From Otatea glauca (taxonomy: Eukaryota; Streptophyta; Magnoliopsida; Poales; Poaceae), in contig CM070711.1 of the NCBI GenBank assembly GCA_036346275.1, forward strand, positions 47,555,435 to 47,619,434: a stretch of 64,000 nt of DNA. Direction: 5' to 3'. Every line of letters begins with the position of its first letter. Within the stretch, counting starts at the first letter, position 1. The translations under genes were made by a program, and so were the position numbers. This document shows positions 34,216 through 47,900 of the stretch, in pieces. A model generated the notes under the pieces. That model saw nothing but the letters and a program-made list of their open reading frames with translations, did not search any database and was not told the origin of the DNA.

Positions 34216-36978
34216 TGTCAGGACCCGGATTTGCAAATTCGAAACCCTCTATGTATACTGCACTAGTCCAGGATCACGCTAGTGCACACAGTGGAAACAT
34301 AGATGAAATATCATCCCATACAACAAATCAACTAAGAAGAAACAAATTATTATTAAATAAAGCAAATGACCTTATGGTCAAAGTTCATACAACTGTGCCT
34401 TATGGCTTAAGAAACAAATAAACTGTTGCAGCGGAAAAGATAACTTGGGCCATTCGACATGCCACAGGCAATCGTTTGGGGAATGGCTTCCTAATCCACG
34501 TAGTCTTCATAATATCCCTCCTCATGATATTCAGCATTTCCTGATATTTCCTCAGCAACTGATCAACAAAGGCGTATAGTCGTGAGTACAAAAGTACTCA
34601 GCAAGTCGTAGGAAAATAATGCAATATATTCATGCACGGCTTGACAAGGATAGCCATATGGTTCATTTGTAGAAAGCAATAACTTGAATTGAAATACAGT
34701 AAGTAGATTCAAAGCATATTAATGAAAAATATAATAAATAACTGGTAGATCATTGGTAGACAACATGAATAGAATGGCGAGGCATCACTCTACACCATCT
34801 GAAACAAGTATCAATCAATAAATTCAACAGTATAACTTTAGACAATAAAACAACAGTGAACTCCCCGTTCGCATCCCAACAGTTCCACCTTCCCAACATT
34901 TCATGAAAAAACTCTATACCTTGTGTAAAATTCCCAAGCTTGTCCATGACCGCAGACACGACTATTCGAATAGTTTTACACTCTGCAGAGATTGTACAAC
35001 TTTACCCACAAGACATAAACATCTCTTTGTGCAAAAGTTACTAACACATTTCCTTTGGTGTGTCACAGAGATATCATGACAAAGCCTTTACAATACATTG
35101 TCTAAACTCGGTACTGCCCACTAAGGTTTCGCCCCGTAGGGCCCCTCTTGCGCTTTGCGAATCTACCTGTCCATCCTGAAACCCACACCACCAATTGGCA
35201 GTACTCAAGGCTAGATATTGCAAATTAATCACTAGGTCTATCCCATACCAGACATGTTGTAGTACGGTTAGGCTCAGTTCAATGGCGCACAAGATTAAGT
35301 CCTTAAGTTATCTCAGGCAAGACATCCACTTCCCAATGTGCTAGAAAGCACCCCCTTCACTTCACGACCACTTACCCGAGGGAAAACATTTTGTTCATCC
35401 AAGACCAATGGCAAACCCCGCCATGGTACAACAAGTTTTACAACAGTGGCTAACGGCCATGATTCAATATCTCATTAAGTCAAGATTAACATTAATTCAC
35501 ATGTGATATGAATCCCATCGTACAACTAAGCAGGTCTAAGCATAGTTACGTTAACCCAATGTTGGTAATATGATTATGTCCAACTAGTACTGACCTAACC
35601 TAAGGTTAACAATGGATACATGGCATCCCAATAATCAAGGTGGTATAATGACAACTAGGTATATAGCTATTCCCATGAAATAATCATTTATACACAAATA
35701 GCATGCAATTGTATAAAGCAAATTACTTTGAAAACATAAGATCAATATGATCAAAGATTATGACTTGCTTTGCTGATCTAGTACTGAGTCTTGATCTTCG
35801 AATTCTTCACTTGCTCCCTCGGAATTAGCGTCTACCGGAAAAGAAAGCAATAAAACCAAATAAATAACAAATAGAGGCTTAAACAAACTCAAAATTGAAA
35901 ATAAATAGCTCTGGAAGATAGAGCTTGATTTTAGAAAAAAAAATAGAAATTTGAATCGCCTCAATCGGAGTTCGTATGAGTGAGAACGGGCCTCCAAAAG
36001 ATTAAATTAAGAGAAAAGGCTAAAAAGAGAAAATCCGAATTTTCTGATTTATGTTTCTATGGAAAATTCAATTAATGACACACGATCTATGGACCGAGAC
36101 CACGGGCTTGTGCTGGTCCACGGTGGACTGGGCTCACGGGAATAGCCCTAGGGCTGACACAGGCGTTGGCGTGGCGGTGACGTTGACAACCACGTGTTGC
36201 GCATTGGTGGCTCGACCGAAACGGAAGGTGGGGAAGGCAAGGACGCGGCGATAGCGACGTGGCAGAATCCGATGCGCACGTTTGCGATCAGACGGCCACG
36301 GCGACCGCTCGACTTTCGGCGGCGACGCAGCGGCACGGTTCGCCATAGTTGGGGAAGACGACATGACCAAAGGCGGTTTGCGATCGGATCGAGCGCATAT
36401 TCACGCGAATTTTGAAGAGGTCAACACGACGAACTCGGACATGCAACCAACACCGGTGGAGACCAACCAGAGCGATGGAACAATGGAGGAGAAGGGCTTC
36501 GGCGACGGCGACGCGCATGGCTGGGCCAACTGGGCCGAGGCAACGCAGAGCTAGGCCGGGGTGGACGTGCGGCGAAGCAGGCTAGGGAAAATGGGCCGAG
36601 CGGGGAAACGGGCCAGCAGAGGAATAGAGACGGGCCGACGGGGAGAAAACAGGAATGGGCCGCGAGGAATTCGGCCCGAAAAATTTTTGAAGAAAGAAAA
36701 CATTTCTAGATTTAGAAAATTCCTGAAATTCAAATAAAAGCAAATAAATTCAAATAAAGAGCAAATAAATTCAGCAAAATCTCCAAAAATACATAAAAAT
36801 TCCTTGAAGCATAATGAACTCAACTAAAACTGAAAATCTTTAGTTTGATGAATAGTTTAGTGAAATTAAATCCTTTCATTAATAGAAAATTCAAATTAAG
36901 CTTGAATTAATCTATGAAAAATGCAAATGGTTTATTTTCAAATTCAAGCATTCAAAACTCAAATTTTAGGATGTTACA
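34216..36978 (-). mobile_element. solo LTR, copy B
   Basis: Starts TGTCAGGACCCGG at 34216 and ends GGATGTTACA at 36978 (2,763 bp). The flanking 5-bp duplication is TACGA/TATGA (34211-34215, 36979-36983; one C/T difference). It carries the family's conserved blocks: CACGCTAGTGCACACAG near the start, the hairpin GAGTACAAAAGTACTC (34584-34599) and CACTCTGCAGAG...ACTTTACCCAC (about 34980-35010). It is shorter than A, E and F, and no TATA box is visible at the expected place. There are no retroviral genes. Confidence 0.87.
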
Positions 36979-36983
36979 TATGA

Positions 36984-38382
36984 CCACGAGAGAGCAAACG
37001 GCTAACAAGAAGGCAAACCAAGGAGAAGCAAGTCAAATGTTTAACGGTGTGATGTGAGACGTCTGTAAGTCTTATCACGTAGGATATGAGACGATACGGA
37101 GGAGATAGAGTATATAGAATCTAGACATCCCTTATTCAGTAGACAATTGTAAATCAAGAAACAGGATATAGGTACTCTCTATAGAGACATGTAAAAAGAC
37201 AACTTGTTATAGAAACCGTCTTTAGTATTGTCTATATATAACATGGAAAATATTATAGACAACAATTATATATATTATTATACATACTCAAAATCATCAC
37301 AAACTTTTTGTCCAGAGTAGAAAGAGGATACATACCATATTGCGTGTAACACATCCCACTTCAACCAGTAGGTTAGGGCCCGATTGGTTCAAGGGCAAAT
37401 GATGGATGGGATGAGGCCATCCACTATGGTAGGGATGAAGCCATCAAATTCATGGTTGGTTGAAGGGATGAGAAATAGATGGAATGAGTCAAATTTTTGT
37501 TTGATCAAAAGGATAGAGTTCAAATTTGGTTGGTAAGATGAAAGTTGGATGGACTCATCTAATCAAATTCATAGAATAGCCTCATTCAACATCTATAAGA
37601 AATATTAATGAGAGTTAGCTGCTCACATTTATTTATCCATCCAACTAAATAGTAGGATAAATGAAAAAAGATGGTAGAGTTATTTAACCAACTGCACTCC
37701 TAGAGATCCGTCATCACCCCCACAAGACACAAAGTGCTATCGATTACAATACCCATTTATTGCTTCAGGTGAAATAAAAGCACTAAAATAAATTAGCGAA
37801 CGTAACCAAAGTAGCATTCATACCTAAGCAGCTTCAGAGAAAAAATAAACGAGTTGAAACCCATTTTGGAACAGTGGAAATCTAACTATTCCTCCAAAAC
37901 ACCAATGGGATCCCTCCGTTCTCCGAATCAGCCCTTTAAGACCCTGTTTGGAATGTTTCATGATTCATGCGATAAACGAACTATGTAAAACGAATTTCAT
38001 GTGAAATTCAAGGGCTTTTTCACTAATCACTAATTTGAGATTAAAAGCACATGGATGCAAACAGGTTGCACTCACTAATCATGTTTAGCAGGCAGCCCAA
38101 TCAATGTGAGAGAGATGGAAGGCACACCTCGGACTACATGGACCCCACCCTCCAGAGAGAGGAAAAACAATTCACAGCCAAGAAAATACAAAGAAAAGCG
38201 GAGCACATTCCTGCTCGTTCCAGCGGCGCAGAGGCAACCTGACGTCTGCTCTCCCGAGCCACCCAGCCGAGCCGCGAGGAGGAGATCCCGCCGAATCCCC
38301 GAACCCAACCACCGCTCCTCGCCCGCCTCTCCGGCGACCCCCCCAGAGCTCGGCGGCGGCGGACGAGGAGGACGGGGAGAAG
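36984..38382. other. intergenic DNA with a MITE-like segment; SYS1 promoter side
   Basis: About 37377-37707 looks like a MITE. It starts GGGCCCGATTGGTTCAAG and ends with a roughly complementary TTAACCAACTGCACTCC, with rich internal GGATGGATGAG-type repeats; a target duplication was not confirmed. From about 38130 the sequence becomes GC-rich and probably contains the SYS1 transcription start and 5' UTR (CCACCCAGCCGAGCCGCG). No obvious TATA box was found there. Confidence 0.45.
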
Positions 38383-41300
38383 ATGTTCTATGGGGCGATG
38401 GTGTGGGATCCGTGGCTGATCGTGTCGCAGATCGTGTGCCTGCAGTGCCTCTACTACCTCGCGCTCGGCCTCCTCATGGCGCTCCTCGTCGGCACCCGCG
38501 TCCCGCGTCTCACCCTCCTCTACCTCTTCGACTTCGCCACCCTCACCCCGCGCACCCCCACCGGATGGTGCGCCATCGCCTCCTTCGTCCTCGCCGCCGT
38601 CGCAGGGTACGCTGCTAGTACTAGTACTACTCATTCTCATTCCTCCAATCCTCCCGCCCACCACCAATCATGCTTCCTCTTCTCGGTTCGTCCGAGCTAC
38701 GGCCTACTTGCGCGTGCCCGCGTGCAGGATTCACTAGTACGGGTTGGGATGGTTTCTTCCCATATACTGTAGGAGAAACACGAAATATGCTGGTTGGATG
38801 CCTGCGGTCGGTGGTGATTTCTTCTGGTTACAAGAGCAATGGCTACCTGTGAATTGCAAGTCCAGCTGCGTGTATGCTCCCAGATCTTTGCGTTTAGGAC
38901 ATGCACAGCAATTTGGAGCGTTAATGTGCAGGATTCAATATTCGTTTCTTGCGCCAGTAGTTAAGCGCAAGGGCTGTGAAATTTCTGAATTTCTGACCCA
39001 AATCCGTGATGCAACTATAGAAACAAGATGGCACCGGCTTACTAGTCAATGTGTAGTGTAACCACGTTCAGCACAAAGTTTTTGGCAGAGTGTTACGATG
39101 GTTCGTATGGAAACCTTGCTTCTGTTAGAATAGCAGTTACCATGGAATAGATGCCCAATTATGACTGAGAGGAATGCTTTCTTAGTTTTCTCACCAATTG
39201 ATAGACAAGTACATTTTTCTAGTGGAGCTCCAATTTTACATGCAGACAAAGAGTGGCAGACTTCTTTACATCTCCACTCTCCAAATCAACCAAGAAGGGC
39301 TTTCTTCTCTTGAGCCTTTTCTTGGGGCAGACTTGCTTATAGCAGAAATGGGTATAATGCGATACGCTTTGCTCATCATTCATTACAGAAAGCAAAAATG
39401 CCTCCCATATATTGCACACTATTACACATTTTGTGACCACTGAGCAAACAGGCTATATAGAAAATGTGCCTCCCTAATTTTTTTCGTGCATTTATAACAG
39501 GATGCTGGCAGTCAACTTATTGGGAGAAAAATGGAAGGGGAAAAGAAGGCTTTCTTGCCTCGAGCCTTTTGCAAACCTAAACCACCAATCTTTGAATTTC
39601 ACATTAAACAGTAGAATAGCCAATTGCCTTGCAACAGGTCTTTTTATAGTCTAGCTTTAAGGATTAGACTTCTGTTTTCACACTATATTTGCCCGGGATA
39701 ATTTCAGAAACCAAACATGCTCTCAAGGATAAGCCTGTGCTGGCCTTACCACTTTAACAGAAGGACTTTTTACCTTTGTTTATCTATGAAAGGAACAAGC
39801 ATGATTAAAATTCTTTAGCCTTTTCAGTTGCGTAACTGTTCCTTCTATGTTTGGGCAAGAACTGGTTGGATCTTAACTTCGCTTGCATGCTTTTCTTGAA
39901 CAGTGCTGGGTTCATGCTTTACGTGGTTGAGAGAGCCAAGAAGTGCCTGGACTTTGCAGCCACCCTCTACATTATTCATCTATTTATTTGCGTTATATAT
40001 GGTGGATGGCCAGCTTCAATTACATGGTGGCTTGTTAATATTGTTGGTTTGGCGATTATGTCTCTCCTTGGTGAATACCTATGCATCAGGCGGGAGTTAA
40101 GAGACATTCCGGTACCACGGCTTCGTGCAAGTAAGCAATTCAGTTCTACCGAATTTTTGATCTAGTTTTCTTTATATAATACTTTTCTTTGTACATATGG
40201 AGTCATGTTCAAGTTATTTGCTTACTTTTGAATTCAGCAATACACAAGATGACAAGAGTCTCGTGCCATCTAGGATATTAGATTCACTAAGTTGTTAATC
40301 CATGCTGCTAGTGAACTCTGAAGCAATGTATGTGATACGTTAAATAATTTGGAATTTGGAAAAGTTGTTTTTCTATTAATCTTAATGTTGCCACTTTCCA
40401 CCTAACTGGATCCATTTGTTTGAACTATCACCCACTTTGTAGTTTTGATGGCCCATATGAGTCTTGATAGCTTTTGATTGTGGATTTTGGCCCCAAAAGC
40501 AGAATAAAAAACAAACAACCCGATTCTAGAATCCGATTCTCACAATCCAACCCACCCATATACACTAGAATCCACAATCCACTTCATATGTACTTTTGGA
40601 TTCCAGCTTTTGGAGAATCAGCTTCTCTACAACCACAATCCAGAATTACCTTTTAGAGAATCCAAAGCTAAAACAAATAGACCCTTAGTACCAACTAACA
40701 TCTTGTGTCATCATGAATGACCCATTTTGAAAGATTTGTGGTACGTTTATGGTGTCTACCAATGAGGATTGTAGGTAAGGGAAAGTACCAAAGTTCAAGT
40801 AGCAGGACAAAAATAAGTGTGAGCATGGATAGTGTGACAATATATTCATTTCCACCACGCATGGCTATATGTCCTTTACATAATATTGCGGCTTCCTTGA
40901 GCACCACACACTAAATACCTCCTAGAAGCATAATAAGGCCTATAGGGACCCCTAAATTTGTAAATAGCCCTCCGAGCCATCTTCCCGATAACCCCGGAAG
41001 GGCAAGAGCGAGTACAACGTACTCCTCTCCCATCCAACCAATCCTTTCCTCCAAGAATGGTTAGACTCAAAAGCCAACTAAGATATATGAGACTAGCTGG
41101 TTCCTGCCGAATGTCCCTACTCCAACCTGCACTGGAGGGCTACCTCCCGCCACTGCAATAAAATGCGCTTGTACACCTACATTCTTACCGCACGCCATCG
41201 GTTTCAAATATAGCGCCTTATCATTCCTTCCACAACATTTCACTTCCAACATTTCCACACACCTCGAACTGTGTTGTATTGCCTTGGATGCATTTATCTG

Positions 41301-43874
41301 CTATGGTTGGTACTTAATTACGCTTGCGCTTAGTAGTGTTCATCCTTATATTATACCTTATGTGGGGCTTGAACACGAAAGTGTTCGTATCCACGACTCC
41401 ATTCGCTTTAACACAACCGTAAAGATTTAGCGAACAAGAGGAGACCAACATCACAATCTCCTAGATCACCCATTTCCATCAACATTTATCCATCCAACTC
41501 CAATCCACATTCCCATTTTGAAATTAAGTTTTTCATGCAGGCATAATTCAAGATACATTGAGAATCTTGGGAGAAGGAAGGAAGGAGAAAACCTATACTA
41601 GGCCAGCCCTAGTCCTCGATTGGTGATTAAAGAATATCGGTGATTTTTACACGATCCAGCAATTCGCCCGCACCGGGTTTGGTAGGCTTGCTCCTTCTTT
41701 CTTCGGCGTCAAGGCCATTCTGCCTTGCCCTTCTACCGTGCATCGCGAAGCTTCTTGATCTCCTCTGCCGTTCGCTTCTTCTTGCTCTCTCCTCTCTACC
41801 GCCTCTCTGGGGACTGTCGGTCTGAGATGTTGCGGCGTGGTCTGCGCGCCTCGGGAGGAGCGCATCCTACCATTTTATTTTCTTGCATTTCGTTTTGAAT
41901 GATTGATGCTTGATGGGATGTTTGGAGTTTTGACTTGGGCAACCCTCGTGTACGCTAATCTAGGGTTAACTCCCAACCACGGAGAACCCAGACGATGACC
42001 CGATCTACCCTCACACTACGATCCTGTCTGCTACCATGATCATGGCATGCTACTGATGCTGCTACCACTATTCTAGAGGCCCGACACGTGGATGAGATTG
42101 GGGATGAGCGAAGGTTGCCTCGGCCTTGGTCGGGGCTCGGGAGCCCGACTTCGGATGACTTCCTTCGCCTTCTTCTTCGGCGTTCCCACTTGCCTTGTCG
42201 GGATTGCTCGCCTTGGATGAACTCTGGGGTTTCACTGGGTGACTTGAATTGCGCCCTTTGTGGCCTCGCAGCTTTATGCCTTGGCGGAGATCGGCTAATG
42301 ACCATTCCGCCTGGGCCTTTCTTGGGCGGCTTGTTAGGTCAATACCGCATATCGTACCGGTTAAGTTCTAAAACGCGAACGATGAACTCCGCTGGGCTTC
42401 CCGACGTGGGTACCTCGCCCCTTGTCATCTCCGGGCCATTGCTTTTAATGTTTAATTAATTCTTTAATTAAACTGATAACCCCGGTTATCCCAGATTGTA
42501 GGTAAGAGAAAGTACAAAAGTATGAGTATTTGTCATATAGACACATGGGAGAATATTTTTTATTTGGCTAATTCCTCCGACATGTCACAGATTACTTGTA
42601 GACAGACTGGTGTATCACAACTCTTAATGTTCCATGTGGCTAAAAGTTGTAAACCCAAAGCCAACTGTATGTCAACTAAAAGAAGATGAATGTGAAAACG
42701 ATTATACAACTACATCTCACATCAGTAAGCTTAGTTTGGAACAGAAATATGCTTCAGGACCTTAATTCCTTCGCTTAGAAGTTAGAAGAATGTTTGTTGC
42801 TAGTTTGGAGTTTGGGCCAAGTTCTTGTACAATCACTGGTTGTGGGCTTGTGTCATCTTGCTAGTCCAATTTTCACGTGTAAGATACGAAATCAAGTTTT
42901 AGTAGTGTTAAAATGTTGATCGCAGCTTTTTTCCCTACCATTTTATGCAGAATTCTATCATCCACAGTAGTATTATAAAGTGAAGTTTAACTGGCATTGT
43001 CATATAAACTTACCTAGCTAAAGTAGTTGAAATTCCCGTGGGCAGCCTTCTTTATAGTTCTGACTAAGCTGCATTAGTAGTCCATCTTACGATTATATGA
43101 TCCGAATAAGTGACTTCAATTTATAACCTTCTACTGAGTCCTACCTACAAATTGGCTAAACTCATGCCAAATAAGTTTCGATAATGTTCAGTTAATGAGA
43201 AGCATAATAAAACTCTAGGTCAGGCTGAGGCCACTGGGTACAGAGAACATCTGTAACTGTTCCCAGTGAGGGGTGGGATTAGATAAATTTCGGGGCTCAG
43301 AATGAGTTTTTGCACCAATTATTACAATGATTTATCAGCCACTCGAGTTCAACTACAGTTTAGGGTTACAAAGTTTCAGGCCATAAAACACTGGGAAGTG
43401 GGAACAACTGCAAGTGTGCACCACTGGCTCGGCATTTTCCGGAAATGAAATTGTATGGGAACATGCGATCACATGAATTTTTTTTTTTGAAATTTGACCT
43501 GGCCAAGTGCCTAAAGTGTTTTCCTGCCCTTTTCAGCATGACTGCAATTCTGCCTATATCAGTAAAATGATGTAGTGTATTGTTTTTTGCTTTATTTTAC
43601 AAATACTATCTGTAATAAGATGTCTACAGTGTTTAGGTGCTGAAACAATAGAACAATGAAATGGAGGTTAAGGAGCAAACTATTATAAAGAAATCATGCA
43701 CCTTTAGTTACATGGCCAGAACAATTTTTCTAGTACATGGAAATTGGCTCTAGTACATGGACATTGTTACTTTCCATCTTCTAAGTCACTTTTTATTGGA
43801 AATAATCTTCTGCAGTCATTTTTCAAATTGTTAGCCAGCTAATTATTTCATTCATCTTTCCTTCAGGTGTTTAA
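38383..43874 (+). CDS. SYS1: SYS1 Golgi membrane protein
   Basis: Three coding exons: 38383-38606, 39904-40130 and 43867-43874. Introns 38607-39903 and 40131-43866 have GTACGC/CAG and GTAAGC/CAG ends. They give 152 residues, the usual plant SYS1 length. The start MFYGAMVWDPWLIVSQI and the blocks LYYLALGLLMALLVGTR, TGWCAIASF, ERAKKCLDFAATLYIIHLF, YGGWPASITWW and LGEYLCIRRELRDIPV are characteristic. Four hydrophobic spans fit a small four-pass membrane protein. In yeast and animals SYS1 recruits the Arl3/ARFRP1 GTPase to the trans-Golgi, leading on to Arl1 and golgin binding; the same role is inferred here. The last exon adds only the end of a Ser codon, Val and TAA, giving the ending RASV. Reading through the donor would instead give RASKQFSSTEFLI. 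The short spliced ending is preferred for its splice sites and family length. Confidence 0.92.
40465..40690. mobile_element. MITE-like insert in SYS1 intron 2
   Basis: About 225 bp rich in complementary words (GATTGTGGATT and AATCCACAATC; TTTGGATTC and GAATCCAAA). The segment could fold on itself, as PIF- or hAT-type MITEs do. It ends in CTAAAACAAATAGACCCTTA. Ends and target duplication are not fixed, so the call rests on the self-complementary character. Confidence 0.35.
40941..42490. repeat. degenerate LTR-like insertion in SYS1 intron 2
   Basis: The left side TATAGGGACCCCTAAATTTGT resembles the TGTCGGGACCCGAATTTGC start of the solo-LTR family. A perfect palindrome GAGTACAACGTACTC follows at 41010-41024, in the same context (GGGCAAGAG before it). 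The rest is GC-rich (41640-42460), unlike the AT-rich intron. A related 20-bp word (GATTGTAGGTAAGGGAAAGT) occurs on both sides, at about 40767 and 42495, outside the LTR-like part. It is probably a diverged relative of copies A-F. The right end is uncertain. Confidence 0.35.
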
Positions 43875-44977
43875 TCTCACAGACTAAAGGAGTATAGATG
43901 GTTTCCAAATGTTGTTACCCCCAAGAGATGCTTGTTAATATGGAATACAAAGACTCGGAATGCATGCTTTATTCTGTGATTTACAACCAATACTCTTCAA
44001 ACCTGCAAATATTTCGCTGTTGTGATGCATGATCATGATCTCCCGATCGACCCACCAGAGGGAAAATGACGATGCAAGCAAGGCTTCTGAGTTCGCACCA
44101 ATGGAATGGCAGCTCAATTTTTAAAGCATGTAGTCAATTCTTCCCTTCTCTATGGATAGTATCATTCAAGTGACAAAAAAGGTGGCCGCTTGACAATTTG
44201 TATGGCTAGATAACAACACTTGAAACTGTGTTCCTTAGCAACAATGATAACATGCAGATCTGTACCGCACCATTTGATTATTGCTTAGCTGTATCTTGCA
44301 GATAATATATCGTGTTCCCCCCCTCAGTTTCTTTTTCTTAAAAAGAAAACGAGTTCTTTGTCTGACCACAGCGCTTGACTACTCAGAATTTCTGAAACAT
44401 GGTGCCTTCAGAATGCCTGTAAGTTCATATGAAACAAAGCTGTGTGCATGTGTGTGTTGCGTGAGAGATTAACATGACTTGAATAACACCTGCTTGCTAC
44501 ACCTAGTAGTTGCAATCGCATGTGAACTCCAGATTATTTAGAAGAAAAAAAATAGGAGCAAGTCCATTTAACCCCTCTTTTAACTCTTTCCGAGGTCCAA
44601 ATTCGACCCTCAGCTAAAAAATCGTTCAGTTTACTTTACACCCTCCAGCTGTTTGGACCAAAACAATACCATGCAACGCTACAAGAATTCCTATCCAGAT
44701 GGCGGGAAGCTCAGGTGTCAAAGCTCCATATATCTCTTGGGAATTAAGTATACGTCGACATTTGTTTCCGTACTAGTATATATCTTTTTGAAGTATTGTC
44801 TTAATTGGCCTCATTAGAATTGTTTTTCAATTCTAGCCCCTACCCGGCTATGTACGCAAAAATTGCCCCCCTAACCCATCGTGGGAGCAACGATAGGCCA
44901 CAAATGTCGTCTGCCACGCACCTGGATTGCGATAGGAGGCTGGACACGCGCGACTGCTGTAGCAATACCTGCCATGC
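43875..44977. other. SYS1 3' UTR and intergenic DNA
   Basis: The first 300-600 bases are probably SYS1 3' UTR. No gene is seen. Near 44550-44660 is a GGAGCAAGTCCATTTAACCCC-like stretch reminiscent of the ends of some grass class II elements, but no partner end was found. Confidence 0.4.
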
Positions 44978-47900
44978 TGTAAAGACCCGAATCCACTGAT
45001 TCGAACCCACTGTGTTTACCGCACTAATCCCAGGATCAACGCTAGTGCACACAGCTCAACATCGGTACATATCACATCATACTCAACGATAATAGAAATA
45101 GTGGTTCACTTATTGATATAGCTAAGTGTATGATCTTATGACCGACTTACATTATTAAACCACGCAGGGCAAGACTGGAAATATAAGCTAATAATTAAGC
45201 AGCGGAAAGTAGAAAACGTAGATAGCTCATCAGTTCACCACAAGCAACCGACAAGGCTCGGACCCTAATGACTCGTGTTTTCCTGGACTTCCTCTTCCAA
45301 CACAGGTGTAGATTCTTCAACTGTTGATTATTGTTGTTGACAAGGGTGAGTACTTAAAGCACTCAACAAGTTGTGCACAGAATGCAATTCTATGTAACTA
45401 TATGTAAGGCTTATTCCAATGGATAGGCTATCATGACTATTTTGCAATAAGCAGCATTTATGAACAAATATAATATTTAGATTGTAAAGACTTGTAAAAC
45501 AATTAGCAATAATAAATAGATTCAGTATTTCTCAAGTAAACCAGTGTCGGGACCCGAATTTGCAAATCCGGACCCTCTGTGTATACCGCACTAGTCCAGG
45601 ATCACGCTAGTGCACACAGGCTCAATATAGATGCTATCATAGTCCTACACAGCGGAATATAGCATAACTTTAATAATTAATAGTAACTGTTGTCTTACAT
45701 GATTATTGCCACACAGGGCTTATAAAAGAAATAGCAAATAAGCAAAGCGGAAAAATAAATAAGCGTAGCGACTCCCGCTCACCGCAGTAACCGATGAGGC
45801 TCGGACCCTAAGCATTCGTGATCCATATAATCCTCCTCCACGAAGGGCATAGATTCTTCCTCTTCTGAAGTTGTTGTTGTTGGGGTGAGTACATAAAGCA
45901 CTCAACAAGTTGTGCACAGCAATGCAAGTCTAATATTCTATATGCTTGGCTTAATCCAAAGGAATGGCTAATATGGCTATTTTGCAATAAAGCAACATTT
46001 AACAAGAATATAATAAATAGATTTGAAAGCAGTAAAACAAATACAATAATTAATAAATTCGGTATTTCTGAAATACACCAAGTTCCTAATCCTAAATCAA
46101 TTTCCACCTCCCATGGCACCTTGCCATCCCAATAGGTTTTTGTTTAACAAAAGTCTAACCCTTAACTGTAATTCCCGAGCATTGCCCAATACCGTGAGCA
46201 CGACTATTCGAATAGATTGTACACTCTGCAGAGGTTATGCACTTTACCCACACAATACAACCAAACAACACCAAGGCGAGTGATCGTAACAAAGCCTTTA
46301 CAATGCTACACCTAGACCCAAGATCGCTCGCTAAGGTTTCAACACTGAAGGGTTAAACCACCACAACAGGGCCCCCTCTTGCGCCATGTGAGTTAAACCG
46401 TAACCCGGAACTCACTATTCACCACGACAGTATCGAAATCTAGGTTTCACAAATTATTCAGCTAGGCTGTCCCATTCCAGACATGTGGTTGCAAGAAGGA
46501 CTCAGATCAAAGGCTTGCAAGGTTAAGTCCTTAAGGTGATTAAGGCAAGACTTCCACATACCCCTGCCAACCCTGGCCCACCTTGGCACACTGCCCCTTG
46601 CCACTTGCCCCAATCTAAAATCATTACCACCCCAGTTGATTACCAATTACCACATGCCATCAACATTTCAATCTAGATGTGTGACCTCCTTGCCACGACA
46701 ACTTGATATCACTGTGTGACGACACATAAACATTGTTCCATATTCCATTAGTCAAGATTAAGTATCAACATTCGGACACATGTGATGACGTGGCATGGCT
46801 AAGCAATCTATGACTGGCCTAACTAGCCTGTGTTGATTATCAATATTAACCAACTATAATTCCACATCCTAGGGTGACAAATAGATCATGGCATAAAATT
46901 GACAAGGTATGATTTAATTCAAATAGGCATATTATCTAATTCCCAGATTAATTGAAATCATTTATACATATAAAATGTCATGCATAAAGTTTAAGAGATA
47001 AAATAGCAATTTTGGTGAAAATTAGGTGCAACATGATCAAAGCACAACTTGCCTTGGAGTAGGTGCTGGTCTTGATCTGAGCTTGGGTCTTGGAGCGACG
47101 AATCTTCCTCCGGATCACCGAGCGCTTCAACGCCTCACGCTAAACGATGCCAAAATAGCAAATAAACACCAAACCCGAGAGCAAACAAACTCCAAAAATA
47201 AAATAAAATTCACCAATAAATAGATCTTGATTTCACAAATTTTTAGAAATTTGAATCACTCAAACTCGAGTTAAAATGCAAAAGATATAGCCTTTTGAAG
47301 TTTGAATAAATCTCGAAAATACGTAAATTAGGAAAACCGATTTTCCCGAATTATTTTTCTATCGAAATTACCGACACGCGCATGCGACACGTGGACCAAT
47401 CGAGATGGACACGTGGCTTCGCCGCATGGACTTAGTCCACGAAACACGCCGGTCCACCGTGGACTCGAGATATCGTGTGTTGTGGACCTACCGATATCGG
47501 CATGACGTCATCGCGATACGTGGGCCAATCAAATTGCGCCACGTCGCTCGGTATATGGACCAAGTCCACGGCACACGCCTGTCCACGGTGCACCCGGCGC
47601 ACGATGCTTCGGTACCCGCACCGACACGCGTCGCACATCTGCGAGACGATCCAACGGCTGACACACTACGCACACGCGTCTCAATCCCGAACGTCTATTC
47701 GAATCTAACGGTTAGAAATATACCCGAGCGTAACACCGCCAAGAAGCGACGTGGCTTGATCCGGACGGTTCGGCGAAGATCCAACGGCCGCAAGCTCCGA
47801 GACACGGCGGCGGGCTTGCACCGAGCGGAGGAAGACGATCGCTCAACGGCGTTTGGCGCGACTCGGCGAATAAGTGGCGGCCTCGACGCGTCTTGGAACG

